Source: Bosea sp. RAC05
GTDB taxonomy: Bacteria; Pseudomonadota; Alphaproteobacteria; Rhizobiales; Beijerinckiaceae
NCBI RefSeq assembly: GCF_001713455.1
Contig: NZ_CP016464.1
Location: 62,001 to 126,000, forward strand
Length of the DNA: 64,000 bases
Reading direction: 5' to 3'
Numbering within the stretch: position 1 is the stretch's first letter; every line of letters starts with the position of its first letter. This document shows positions 43,888 to 52,609 of this stretch, piece by piece. The translations under genes were made by a program, and so were the position numbers. The notes under the pieces are model-generated. The model worked only from the letters and a program-made list of their open reading frames with translations, was not told the origin of the DNA and did no database searches.

Positions 43888-45468
43888 ATGAAACGCCGCA
43901 CATTTCTGAAGGGCGCGACCGCCCTGACGCTCGCCGGTCCCGCCGCCATCGGCCGCGCCGCGGCCCAGTCGGCGACCACGCTGAAATTCGTGCCGCAGGC
44001 CAACCTGACGGCGCTCGACCCGGTCTGGACGACGGCGACCGTGACCAGCAACCACGGCTACTATGTCTATGACACGCTCTACGGGCTCGATCTCGCCGGC
44101 AAGCCGCAGCCGCAGATGGTCGAGAGCCACGAGGTTGCGCCCGACGGCAAGAGCTGGCGCTTCAAGCTGCGCGACGGGCTTTCCTTCCATGACGGCGCCG
44201 CGGTCAAACCGGCCGACTGCCTGCAGAGCCTGAAGCGCTGGGTCCAGCGCGATCCTTACGGCCAGCTCCTGGCGAAGGTGATCGAATCCTCGGCCGCGAT
44301 CGATGATCGGACCTTCGAGATCAAGCTGACGCGGGCCTTCCCGATGATGCTGGACGTGCTGGCCAAGGCGGATTCGCCGCTCTTCGTCATGCCCGAGCGC
44401 CTGGCCACCACCGAGGCGACCAAGCAGATCACCGAGGTCGTCGGGTCGGGCCCCTATCGTTTCCTGCCGGCCGAATACGTCTCGGGCAGCAAGGTCGCCT
44501 ATGAGAAGTTCGAGGCCTACAAGCCCCGCAGCGAACCGCCCAGCCGCAATGCCGGTGGCAAGGTCGCCAACTTCAAGCGCGTCGAGTGGCAGATCCTGCC
44601 CGATCCGGCGACGGCGGCGAACGCCCTGATCAAGGGCGAGGTCGACTGGTGGGAGCGCCCCCTCAGCGATCTCCAGCCGATGCTCGCCAAGAGCGCCGAC
44701 ATCACCCGCGAGGTCACCGACGAATCCGGCCGCGGCGCGATCATGCGGCTGAACCACCTGCAGCCGCCCTTCAACAATCCGAAGGTCCGCGCCGCCGTCC
44801 GCCTGGCGGTCAACCAGGAAGACTACATGCGCGCCACCCAGGGCGACGACACCTCGATCTGGAAGACCTCGCGCAATCTCTGGTTCCGCGGCACGCCCTA
44901 TTACGACGGCGAGCAGGAAGACCTGATGCCCCAGAGCATCGAGAAGGCGAAGGCCGCGCTGAAGGACTCCGGCTACAACGGCGAGAAGGTCGTCATCATC
45001 AGCCCGACCGACTTCCCCGACATCGGCCCGCTCGGCGACGTCACCTACGAACTGCTCAAGAGCATCGGCATGAACGTCGACTTCGTCGCCAGCGACTGGG
45101 GCACGGTGATCCAGCGCCGCAACAGCCGCGAGCCGGTGGAGAAGGGCGGCTGGAGCATCTTCCACACCACCGGCTCGGCGATGGGGTGGAGCAATCCGGC
45201 CCTGTCCTATCTGGTGCGCGGCCAGGGCGCCAAGGGCTGGTTCGGCTGGTACGACAGCGCCAAGGCCGAGGCGCTCGCGGAAGAATGGCTCTATGCGCCC
45301 GACGAGGCCGCCCAGAAGAAGGCTGCCGCCGCGCTCGGCCGTCTCGCGCTGGAGGACACCGCGACGATCCCGCTCGGCGTCTTCATGATCCGCACCGCCT
45401 ACCGCAAGACCCTGACCGGCATGCAGAAGGGCTCGGCGCCCTATCCCTGGGGTCTGAAGCGGGTGTGA
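43888..45468 (+). CDS. ABC transporter substrate-binding protein, family 5 (peptide type)
   Basis: A 526-residue periplasmic binding protein of the DppA/OppA family. The signal MKRRTFLKGATALTLAGPAAIGRAAA carries a twin-arginine-like motif. The fold-defining segments are present: YVYDTLYGLD, WRFKLRDGLSFHDGAAVKPADCLQSLKRW, and GSGPYRF followed by AVRLAVNQEDYM. The ligand is unknown. No permease or ATPase genes accompany it; it sits between an amidase and a gamma-glutamyltransferase, which suggests a peptide or amide. Confidence 0.9.
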   Translation: MKRRTFLKGATALTLAGPAAIGRAAAQSATTLKFVPQANLTALDPVWTTATVTSNHGYYVYDTLYGLDLAGKPQPQMVESHEVAPDGKSWRFKLRDGLSFHDGAAVKPADCLQSLKRWVQRDPYGQLLAKVIESSAAIDDRTFEIKLTRAFPMMLDVLAKADSPLFVMPERLATTEATKQITEVVGSGPYRFLPAEYVSGSKVAYEKFEAYKPRSEPPSRNAGGKVANFKRVEWQILPDPATAANALIKGEVDWWERPLSDLQPMLAKSADITREVTDESGRGAIMRLNHLQPPFNNPKVRAAVRLAVNQEDYMRATQGDDTSIWKTSRNLWFRGTPYYDGEQEDLMPQSIEKAKAALKDSGYNGEKVVIISPTDFPDIGPLGDVTYELLKSIGMNVDFVASDWGTVIQRRNSREPVEKGGWSIFHTTGSAMGWSNPALSYLVRGQGAKGWFGWYDSAKAEALAEEWLYAPDEAAQKKAAAALGRLALEDTATIPLGVFMIRTAYRKTLTGMQKGSAPYPWGLKRV

Positions 45469-45491
45469 CGGGCCCACGAAGCGCGTTCGCC

Positions 45492-45584
45492 GTCATGGTC
45501 GGCCTTGTGCCGACCATCCCCGTCTTCCCTGCTTGAGGGCGGTGTTCAAGACGTGGATGCTCGCCACAAGGGCGAGCATGACGG
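45492..45584. repeat. Dispersed palindromic repeat, type B
   Basis: Two hairpins lie head to head: one with arms of the type GTCATGGTCGG...CCGACCATC (45492-45518), the other GATGCTCGCC...GGCGAGCATGAC (45556-45582). It fills the gap between the convergent binding-protein and gamma-glutamyltransferase genes and may terminate both. Confidence 0.75.
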
Positions 45585-45599
45585 GATAGCGCTCTCCCG

Positions 45600-47198
45600 C
45601 TACCCCTTCGCCGCCACCGCCGCCGACCAGGGCGAGATCACGTCGCTGATGCCTTGCGCGCCCTCCGCATCGACGCGGATCAGGTTGGGGCAGGCGAAGT
45701 TGATCGGCAGCACGCCGTGCTCGACCACGACCACCGGCCCGGCCGCCTCCAGCGCCGCCAGCGTGTCGGCCGGCAGGCGCAGATCGGCGCTGGTCTGGTC
45801 CGGACCAGAGACGTCGATGCGCGGCCGATGCGCGGCTTCCTCCAGCCCCATGCCGAAATCCACCGTCCAGGCGAGCATCTGGTAGACGCTGGCGAGAATC
45901 CGCCGCCCGCCCGAGGCGCCGCCGGCAAAGCGCGGGCCGGAACCCGTCTTCGGGGTCACGATCACCGGGCACATGTTGCAGAGCGGCCGGGCGCCGGGCG
46001 CGATCGCATTGGCGCTGCCGGGGCGCGGATCGAACCACATCATGCCGTTGTTCATCAGCACGCCGGTGTCGGGCAGCACGACGCGGCTGCCCATCGAGGA
46101 GAGCAGCGTCGTCGTCACCGTGACCAGCGTGCCCTCGCCATCGACCACCGTGAGATGGGTGGTGCAGGTGTCGCCGGGCTCGGTCGCCGCCTTCGCCGCA
46201 CCCAGCCCTTCGAGCCGGCTGGCATAGGCCTCGCGCATGACCCGCGACAGGCTGGCGAACCAGGCCGCATCCGGCCCCTCAGCGCCGGGCCGCGTCGCAT
46301 CCATGCCCTCGACCACCGCTTCCAGCGTCGGCGCAGCCGTCAGCCCGCCGGCGGTGTGGACGAGATGGGTGCCGCGCCAGTCGATCGTCGGCGCATCCCG
46401 CACGATCGCCCGGCAGCCGGCGAGATCCTCCGCATCGACGACCCCGCCCAGCGCCTTGATGTCGGCGACGAGCCGGCGGGCGATCTCGCCCGTGTAGAAA
46501 TCGTCGAGCCCGGCCGAGGCCAGCCGCTCGAGCGTCGAGGCAAGGTTGCCGAGACGGAAGAAACCGGGCTTGCCCTGATAGGGCGGCACCGGCGGCAGGC
46601 CGCCCGGCAGATAGATCCGCGCGCTCTCCGCGTAGAGCCGCAGCACCGAAGCCGAGGAGGCGACCTTCAGCGTCGTGTACCAGTCCTGGGCCAGCCCGCG
46701 CCTGGCGAGCGCGATCGCCGGCGCCAGCAGGTCGGCGACGGGCATCGCCGTCCCGAAGCTCTCCTTCAGCTTGGCATAGCCGGCGACGGAGGACGGGATC
46801 ACGAAGGAGAGCGGACCATGGATGTTCACGTCACCCACCACCTCGGGCCAGGTGAAGAGGTCGTTCTTCATCGCGCCGGTCAGCGGGTAGGACGACGGAT
46901 CGGCGCGCCGCGGCGCGACGGGGCCGAAATCGACGACCTTCGCCGTGGTCTCGTTGGCCTTGAGCACGACCGCAAAGCCGATGCCGCCGAGCCCGCTGTT
47001 CCAGGGCTCGACCGCAGCCAGCGCGATACAGGCCGCCACCGCCGCATCGGCCGCATTGCCGCCGGCCTCCAGGATCGCGGCGCCGGCTTCCGCCGCCTCG
47101 CGGTTCTGCGAGACCACGACGCCGTTGCGCCCGCTCGCCATCGGCTTGGCGAGCGTCCAGTTCTGCGTGCGGTAGGGCACCTCTGCGGCAACGGTCAT
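45600..47198 (-). CDS. Gamma-glutamyltransferase-family hydrolase
   Basis: A 532-residue Ntn-hydrolase that would self-cleave to expose a catalytic Thr. The cleavage site is in CTTHLTVVDGEG, preceded by a large-subunit region with GGNAADAAVAACIALAAVEPWNSGLGGIGF; the small-subunit region has NNGMMWFDPRPGSANAIAPGARPLCNMCPVIV. No signal peptide is apparent, so it may be a cytoplasmic gamma-glutamyl hydrolase or a cephalosporin-acylase-like relative. It joins the peptide and amide catabolic genes of this region. Confidence 0.9.
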   Translation of the reverse strand: MTVAAEVPYRTQNWTLAKPMASGRNGVVVSQNREAAEAGAAILEAGGNAADAAVAACIALAAVEPWNSGLGGIGFAVVLKANETTAKVVDFGPVAPRRADPSSYPLTGAMKNDLFTWPEVVGDVNIHGPLSFVIPSSVAGYAKLKESFGTAMPVADLLAPAIALARRGLAQDWYTTLKVASSASVLRLYAESARIYLPGGLPPVPPYQGKPGFFRLGNLASTLERLASAGLDDFYTGEIARRLVADIKALGGVVDAEDLAGCRAIVRDAPTIDWRGTHLVHTAGGLTAAPTLEAVVEGMDATRPGAEGPDAAWFASLSRVMREAYASRLEGLGAAKAATEPGDTCTTHLTVVDGEGTLVTVTTTLLSSMGSRVVLPDTGVLMNNGMMWFDPRPGSANAIAPGARPLCNMCPVIVTPKTGSGPRFAGGASGGRRILASVYQMLAWTVDFGMGLEEAAHRPRIDVSGPDQTSADLRLPADTLAALEAAGPVVVVEHGVLPINFACPNLIRVDAEGAQGISDVISPWSAAVAAKG

Positions 47199-47358
47199 CT
47201 GTGAATTCCCCTCGAAGGCCAGGCTGCGCCCGCCAATCCGGCCGGCGAGCGGCGGGAGCTTAGGCCAGAGGCGCTGGCGCCGCCCCGTGCGCCGATCGTG
47301 CGGGCGCCATGCCGGCAGGGCATGCCGGCTGAGTCAGGCCGCCTCCGGAGGGAAAATC

Positions 47359-48534
47359 TCAGGCGGCCTTGCCGTGGACGAGTTCGGCATAGCGCGCCGG
47401 GTCGGTCGCGCCCTCGGTGTTGACGACGAAGACGCGCGAGGTCGCGTCGAGCTGCAGCTGCGCCCGCACCGCCGGATCGCCGGCCGCGCGGATCAGCCCG
47501 GCGAGCCCCGCCCCGCCGCTCTCGCCCGCGACGACGACGGGGTCATGGCCGACCGGCCGCGCCAGCCGGTTCATCACCGCGACCGCATCCTCGTCCTCGA
47601 CGGTCATGAAGGCGTCGGCCACCCGCGACAGGATGCGCCAGGCGACGAGCGAGGGCTCGTAGCAGTCGAGCATCGCCATCACCGTCGGCTCGCCGACATC
47701 CGCCTTCACCGGCGCTCCCGCCTGCGCGCTGGCGAACATGCAGGCCGCCCGCGCCGGATCGACCGCGACGAAAACCGGCCGTGCCTCGCCCAGCACCAGC
47801 GCGAAATGCGCCGCCACCGCCGCGGCGATGCCGCCGACGCCGACCTGCACGAAGACATGCGTCGGCGGCTGCGCCATCTGGCGCAGCGACTCCGCGACGA
47901 GCGCCGTATAGCCCTGCATGACGAGCCCCGGGATCCGCTCATAGCCCGGCCAGGAGGTGTCGGAGACCACCGTCCAGCCCTTCTCGGCCGAGACGCGCGC
48001 GGCCTCCGCGACCGAATCGTCATAGGTGCCCTCGGCCCGGATCATCGTTGCGCCGAAGCGGGCAATCGCCGCGATGCGCTCCTCGCTGACACCGGAATGG
48101 ACGAAGATCGCGGCCCGCGCCCCGACGAGTTGCGCGCCCTGCGCGACCGAGCGGCCGTGATTGCCGTCGGTGGCGCAGGAGAAGGTCAGCGAGGCCGCGA
48201 CCTCCCTCACCGCCGGCGTCTGCAGCTCGGCGATCTCGACGGGCCGCCCGAGCCGGCGCGCCGCCTCCTCCAGCACGAGCCTGACCACGACATAGGAGCC
48301 GCCCAGCGCCTTGAAGCTGCCGAGACCGAGCCGGTGCCCCTCGTCCTTGACCTGGATCGCGCCCACGCCGAGCTGCGCCGCCAGGCCCGGCAGGTCGTGC
48401 AGCGGCGTCACGGCGTAGTTCGCCCGGTGGCGGAGCTGGGCCTCGACCAAGAGGGCGCCCGCGGCGCCGAGGACCTCGGCATCCTCCGGCAGGAGCGGCT
48501 TGCGATGGTCGGGATGGGTGTTGAGCAGGAACAT
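47359..48534 (-). CDS. Diaminopropionate ammonia-lyase
   Basis: A PLP-dependent enzyme that splits 2,3-diaminopropionate to pyruvate and two ammonia; 391 residues from ATG 48534. The PLP lysine is in GLGSFKALGGSY, with the cofactor-binding CATDGNHGRSVAQGA and HVFVQVGVGGIAAAVA. The order and segments match the DpaL family. It is upstream of the gamma-glutamyltransferase gene on the same strand and divergent from an M29 aminopeptidase. A longer open frame upstream is unsupported. Confidence 0.9.
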   Translation of the reverse strand: MFLLNTHPDHRKPLLPEDAEVLGAAGALLVEAQLRHRANYAVTPLHDLPGLAAQLGVGAIQVKDEGHRLGLGSFKALGGSYVVVRLVLEEAARRLGRPVEIAELQTPAVREVAASLTFSCATDGNHGRSVAQGAQLVGARAAIFVHSGVSEERIAAIARFGATMIRAEGTYDDSVAEAARVSAEKGWTVVSDTSWPGYERIPGLVMQGYTALVAESLRQMAQPPTHVFVQVGVGGIAAAVAAHFALVLGEARPVFVAVDPARAACMFASAQAGAPVKADVGEPTVMAMLDCYEPSLVAWRILSRVADAFMTVEDEDAVAVMNRLARPVGHDPVVVAGESGGAGLAGLIRAAGDPAVRAQLQLDATSRVFVVNTEGATDPARYAELVHGKAA

Positions 48535-48661
48535 CGGGATCTCTGGGTCGTCGACGCGGGCGCGGTGCGGCGCCATCCTGCATCTACGGGGCGGGCCGGT
48601 CCATTGGCGGATGCGCAGCCCTGCACTAGATTCGCCCGACATCACCAGACCAGGCGTCCCC

Positions 48662-49918
48662 ATGACCATTCATCAGCGCGGCCTCCCCGTTTCGATCGAC
48701 CCCGACAAGCTCGACCGGCTGGCCCAGGCCGCCGTGCGCGTCGGGCTGAACCTGCAGCCGGGACAGGACCTGTTTCTCACCGCCCCCGTCACGGCGCTTC
48801 CGCTGGTCCGAAAGATCGCCGAGCACGCCTACAAGGCCGGTGCCGGACTGGTGACGCCGATCCTCTCCGACGAGGAGGTGACGCTGGCGCGCTACCGCCA
48901 TGCCAATGATGCGAGCTTCGACCGCGCGGCCGGCTGGCTGCACGAGGGCGTCGCCAAGGCCTTCGCCAACAACACCGCGCGGCTCGCCATCGTCGGCGAC
49001 GACCCGATGATGATGGCGGAGCAGGACCCGGCCAAGGTCTCGCGCGCCAGCAAGGCGAACTCGGTCGCCTATCAGCCGGCGCTGGAGAAGATCGCCGGCT
49101 TCGACATCAACTGGAACATCCTGGCCTATCCGACGGCCGCCTGGGCCCGGCGCGTCTTCCCCGGCGACGCCGAGGAGGTGGCGGTCGGCAAGCTCGCGGA
49201 TGCGATCTTCGCCGCCTCGCGCGTCGCGGACGGGGACCCCGTCGCCGCCTGGGCCGCGCATAACGCGACGCTGCGCAGCCGCACGCAATGGCTCAACGGC
49301 CAGCGCTTCCACGCCCTGCATTTCACCGGGCCGGGCACCGATCTGACCGTCGGCCTCGCCGACGGCCATGAATGGCAGGGCGGCGCCTCGACCGCCAAGA
49401 ACGGCGTGACCTGCAATCCCAACATCCCGACCGAGGAGGTCTTCACCACGCCGCATGCGCTGCGGGTGGAGGGGCACGTCTCCTCGACCAAGCCGCTCTC
49501 CTATCAGGGCTCGCTGATCGACGAGATCCAGGTCCGCTTCGAAGGCGGCCGGATCGTCGAGTCGAAGGCGAGCCGCGGTGCCGATGTGCTCGCCAAGGTG
49601 CTCGACACCGACGAGGGCGCGCGGCGCCTCGGCGAGGTGGCGCTGGTGCCGCACTCCTCCCCGATCTCGAAGAGCGGCATCCTGTTCCTGAACACGCTCT
49701 TCGACGAGAACGCCTCCTGCCACATCGCGCTCGGCCAGTGCTATTCGAAGTGCTTCCTCGACGGCGGCAAGCTCACCCCCGAGCAGGTGGCCGCCCAGGG
49801 CGGCAACAAGAGCTTCATCCACATCGACTGGATGATCGGCTCGAACCTCGTCGACATCGACGGCGTCCACGCCGACGGCCGCCGCGTACCCGTGTTCCGC
49901 AAGGGCGAATGGGCCTGA
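48662..49918 (+). CDS. M29-family (thermophilic-type) aminopeptidase
   Basis: A 418-residue cytoplasmic metallopeptidase of family M29. Conserved parts are LNLQPGQDLFLTAPV, NIPTEEVFTTPHALRVEGHV with the metal-binding Glu, FENASCHIALG-like ENASCHIALGQCY and FIHIDWMIGS near the C-terminus. M29 enzymes use two divalent metals and are not selective. With the neighbouring amidase, binding protein, gamma-glutamyltransferase and ammonia-lyase it completes a set for taking peptides and amines apart. Confidence 0.92.
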   Translation: MTIHQRGLPVSIDPDKLDRLAQAAVRVGLNLQPGQDLFLTAPVTALPLVRKIAEHAYKAGAGLVTPILSDEEVTLARYRHANDASFDRAAGWLHEGVAKAFANNTARLAIVGDDPMMMAEQDPAKVSRASKANSVAYQPALEKIAGFDINWNILAYPTAAWARRVFPGDAEEVAVGKLADAIFAASRVADGDPVAAWAAHNATLRSRTQWLNGQRFHALHFTGPGTDLTVGLADGHEWQGGASTAKNGVTCNPNIPTEEVFTTPHALRVEGHVSSTKPLSYQGSLIDEIQVRFEGGRIVESKASRGADVLAKVLDTDEGARRLGEVALVPHSSPISKSGILFLNTLFDENASCHIALGQCYSKCFLDGGKLTPEQVAAQGGNKSFIHIDWMIGSNLVDIDGVHADGRRVPVFRKGEWA

Positions 49919-49955
49919 GGGGAGCCGAACGACGCACCCGCTCACCCCTGCGCGC

Positions 49956-49998
49956 GTCATCCCGGACAAGCCGCAATGCGGCGCAGCTCCGGGATGAC
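49956..49998. repeat. Perfect 11-bp palindrome between the aminopeptidase and fliP
   Basis: GTCATCCCGGA (49956-49966) and TCCGGGATGAC (49988-49998) are perfect inverted arms separated by 21 bases. It lies between convergent genes and may serve both as terminator; it is of the same CATCCCGG type as the palindrome at 31503. Confidence 0.7.
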
Positions 49999-50035
49999 AG
50001 CGAGATTCCGAGCCGGGACATGATGCCGTGCGTCG

Positions 50036-50773
50036 CTAACTGAACGACCGCACCAGCCCGCCGATCAGCAGGTTCCAGCCGTCGATCAGGACGAAGAAGA
50101 TCACCTTGAAGGGCAGCGAGATCACGGTGGGCGGCAGCATCATCATGCCCATCGACATCACGATCGTCGCCACGATCATGTCGATCACCAGGAAGGGCAG
50201 CGCGATCAGCAAGCCGATCTCGAAGGCGCGTCGCAATTCCGAGATCATGAAGGACGGGATCAGCACCCGCAGATCGACCGCCTGTGCCGGGTCCTGCGGC
50301 CGGATGCTCTCCGGCGCGAGATCGGCGAAGAGGCGCAGATCCTGCGGCCGCGTCTGCGCCAGCATGAAATCGCGGAACGGCGCCGTGATCTTCGCATAGG
50401 CCTCGGCCTCGCCGATCCGGTTCTCGACCAGCGGCAGCACGCCCTCCTGCCAGGCCTTGTCGAAGGTCGGCGCCATCACGAAGAAGGTCATGAACAGCGC
50501 CAGGCTGACCAGGATCAGATTGGCCGGCGTGGATTGCAGGCCGAGCCCTGAGCGCAGGAAGGACAGGGCGATCACGAAGCGACTGAAGCTCGTGACCATC
50601 ATCAGGAGCCCCGGTGCGACCGAGAGCACCGTCAGCAGTGCCACGATCTGGACGATGCGGCCCGAGGCCGAGGCGCCGCCCTGCGGCAGCAGGCCGTCGA
50701 GCCCGAAGGACTGCGCCTGCACGGCGGCCGTGCCGGCAAGCAGGGTCAAGAGTACCGCGACGATCCGGGTCAC
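50036..50773 (-). CDS. fliP: Flagellar export gate protein FliP
   Basis: A core membrane component of the flagellar type III export gate, assembling with FliQ and FliR. From GTG 50773 it has 245 residues: a cleavable signal peptide, then VLSVAPGLLMMVTSFSRFVIALSFLRSGLG, a central periplasmic loop, and FEIGLLIALPFLVIDMIVATIVMSMGMMMLPPTVISLPFKVIFFVLIDGWNLLIGGLV, unmistakable for FliP. Its GTG overlaps the fliL stop by four bases (GTGA). It is the last gene of the flgB-to-fliP operon. Confidence 0.95.
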   Translation of the reverse strand: MTRIVAVLLTLLAGTAAVQAQSFGLDGLLPQGGASASGRIVQIVALLTVLSVAPGLLMMVTSFSRFVIALSFLRSGLGLQSTPANLILVSLALFMTFFVMAPTFDKAWQEGVLPLVENRIGEAEAYAKITAPFRDFMLAQTRPQDLRLFADLAPESIRPQDPAQAVDLRVLIPSFMISELRRAFEIGLLIALPFLVIDMIVATIVMSMGMMMLPPTVISLPFKVIFFVLIDGWNLLIGGLVRSFS

Positions 50774-51282
50774 TGAACCACCAGCGTTTCGATGACGATG
50801 TCGCGCACGACGCCCTTGGAACGGATCGCGACGCGCTCCGTCAGGTCCTCGCGCAGGTTGCGCAGGCCGGCCGCCCCTTCCATCTGCTGCGCGGTGACGC
50901 TGCGCAGGAAGCCGAGGATGTCCTCGGTGATGGCGCCGACCAGTGGGTCGGCGCCCAGCGCCGCCTTCTGTTCGAGCAGCACCGCCGCCTCCAGCCGCAC
51001 CCAGGTGTTGGCCGGGGCCGCGAGATTGGTGACGATCGGGGGCAGCTTCTTCATCACCAGCGTGCCGGTCATCTGCGGGCTGACCGCGAGATCGGGCGTC
51101 GCCGCCTCCATCCGCTTCATCACCGTGCTCTCGACCATGCCGACGACGCGGAAGCCCCAGAGCGCACCGGCCGCCGCCGCCAGCGCGGTCAGGATCACGA
51201 CCGGCGCCGCCGCGAGCAGCGCCCGAGGCGCGACCCGTCGACCCCGGCGCGGGCCGGGCAGCCTGGGCAGGGAGCGCGCCAT
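50770..51282 (-). CDS. fliL: Flagellar basal-body-associated protein FliL
   Basis: A 170-residue single-pass membrane protein at the stator, stabilising the motor. It has a basic N-terminus, one helix (about 22-45) and a periplasmic domain with the family motif NLAAPANTWVRLEAAVLLEQ and the end segment REDLTERVAIRSKGVVRDIVIETLVVQ. The start overlaps the flgH stop by one base (TGATG) and the stop overlaps fliP, so the three are translationally coupled. Confidence 0.9.
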   Translation of the reverse strand: MARSLPRLPGPRRGRRVAPRALLAAAPVVILTALAAAAGALWGFRVVGMVESTVMKRMEAATPDLAVSPQMTGTLVMKKLPPIVTNLAAPANTWVRLEAAVLLEQKAALGADPLVGAITEDILGFLRSVTAQQMEGAAGLRNLREDLTERVAIRSKGVVRDIVIETLVVQ

Positions 51283-51986
51283 CAGAAGGGGGTGACCTTG
51301 TCGACGAGCTGCTGGCCCCAGGCCGGCTGCTGCACCTCCATGCCGCGGCCGCGCCCGCCATAGGAGATCCGCGCCTCGGCGATCTTCTCGTAGGAGACGA
51401 CGTTGTTGCCGGTGATGTCGCGCGGGCGCACGATGCCGGTGACGTTGAGCACGCGCATGTCGTAGTTCACGCGCACCTCCTGCGAGCCGTTGATGACGAG
51501 ATTGCCGTTGGGCAGGATCTCGGTGACCACGGCGGCGACCGACATCTCGACCTCTTCGGAACGGTCGGTCAGGCCCCGGCCGCGCGAGGAGGTGTCGGAG
51601 CTGGCATTGGCGCTCGCAGACGCATCGCCCGAGGCGCCGTTGAAGTTCGCGAGGAAGCCGAGGCCGTATTTGGCGGCGGAATTGCGCGAGCGGTCCGACT
51701 TGTTGTCGAGCTTGGCCTTGTCGTTGATCGAGATCTTCACCGTGACGACGTCGCCCGTCCTCATGGCGCGCGTGTCGCGGAAGAGATCCTCGCTCTGGCG
51801 GGTGTAGATCGAGTTGAAGGCGACATCGACGCCGCGCCCCGTCGGCGTGCCGAGCGGGATCGCGTCGCGCTGGACGGCGAGGCCGCTGCCGACACGCGAC
51901 ATCACGGGTTCGCGGTTGAGTTCGGCCATGTCGGTGCCGCAGCCGGCGAGGGTGACGGCACAGGCCACCAGGAGGAAAGGCTTCAT
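51282..51986 (-). CDS. flgH: Flagellar L-ring protein FlgH
   Basis: An outer-membrane lipoprotein that forms the L-ring bushing around the rod, 234 residues. The lipobox LAGC puts the acylated Cys at residue 16. Conserved parts are YTRQSEDLFRDTRAMRTGDVVTVKI, VVTEILPNGNLVINGSQEVRVNYDMRVLNVTGIVRPRDI, and the closing EARISYGGRGRGMEVQQPAWGQQL. It overlaps motE by four bases and fliL by one base. Confidence 0.95.
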   Translation of the reverse strand: MKPFLLVACAVTLAGCGTDMAELNREPVMSRVGSGLAVQRDAIPLGTPTGRGVDVAFNSIYTRQSEDLFRDTRAMRTGDVVTVKISINDKAKLDNKSDRSRNSAAKYGLGFLANFNGASGDASASANASSDTSSRGRGLTDRSEEVEMSVAAVVTEILPNGNLVINGSQEVRVNYDMRVLNVTGIVRPRDITGNNVVSYEKIAEARISYGGRGRGMEVQQPAWGQQLVDKVTPF

Positions 51987-52516
51987 CGGGTCTGAACTCC
52001 GGTTGGGGGCGTCATCGAAAGGGCGCGCCGGCCGCCCATCACCTCGGCGAGCTGGGCGGCCCGCGAGGCCTCCATCTCGTTGAGGACGGCGCTGGCGGCC
52101 CGGGCAGGCAGCTTGCTGAGCACGGCCACCGCCACGCCCTGATCCATCGCCGAGAGCTGGAGCGCGGCGGCATCCGGGCGCATCCGCGCGAAGATGTCGG
52201 TCATGCGGGCCTCGGCCTGCTTCACCTCGGCGGCGCGCTGGTCGGTCAGCATCTGCAGCTCGGCCTTGCGCTCCTCGAGCTTCTTGAGCGTCTCGGCGAG
52301 CTTCGCCTCAAGCCCCTTCAGCGCATTCGCCTGCCAGGCGAAGCGGGCCTCGGCCGCCGGATCGCGGATCGCGGCGCAATAGCTCGCCGCATCCGAGGTC
52401 AGGGCGGCCGGGGCGGCTGCAGGCGGCGTCTGGGTCGGGGCCGCGCCGGCTTCGGAACCGGCGGACAGCAGCAGCACCGGCAGCAGGAACAGGATGGGGA
52501 AAGGCTTCGACGGCAT
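51983..52516 (-). CDS. motE: Flagellar stator chaperone MotE-like protein
   Basis: A 177-residue periplasmic protein in the position of MotE, which in Sinorhizobium protects and targets MotC. It has a signal peptide (about 1-25), a Pro/Ala-rich linker, a coiled coil (about 65-110, with ANALKGLEAKLAETLKKLEERKAELQ) and an MgtE-N-like end (IFARMRPDAAALQLSAMDQGVAVAVLSKLP). Its place between flgI and flgH is characteristic of Hyphomicrobiales. No motC is in the window. Confidence 0.85.
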   Translation of the reverse strand: MPSKPFPILFLLPVLLLSAGSEAGAAPTQTPPAAAPAALTSDAASYCAAIRDPAAEARFAWQANALKGLEAKLAETLKKLEERKAELQMLTDQRAAEVKQAEARMTDIFARMRPDAAALQLSAMDQGVAVAVLSKLPARAASAVLNEMEASRAAQLAEVMGGRRALSMTPPTGVQTR

Positions 52517-52609
52517 GGCGCCCCTCGGCTCGATGGTCGACGATTGGGTTCTAGCGGGCGGCGCTTTCGCGGGGCTGGCGCGGCACGAGGCCGGCGCCCG
52601 CCCCCGGCA

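Noticed and set aside
43420..45477. Minus-strand open frame of 685 codons
   Set aside because: Shadow of the peptide-binding protein and the end of the amidase gene; no recognisable domain.
47299..47335. GC-rich palindromic words around GCCGGCATG between ggt-like and dpaL-like genes
   Set aside because: A mixture of short direct repeats and GCCGGC palindromes with no T-run or second copy; too weak to call a terminator.
47287..48909. Plus-strand open frame of 540 codons
   Set aside because: Shadow across diaminopropionate ammonia-lyase and the start of the aminopeptidase; Arg-rich, no motifs.
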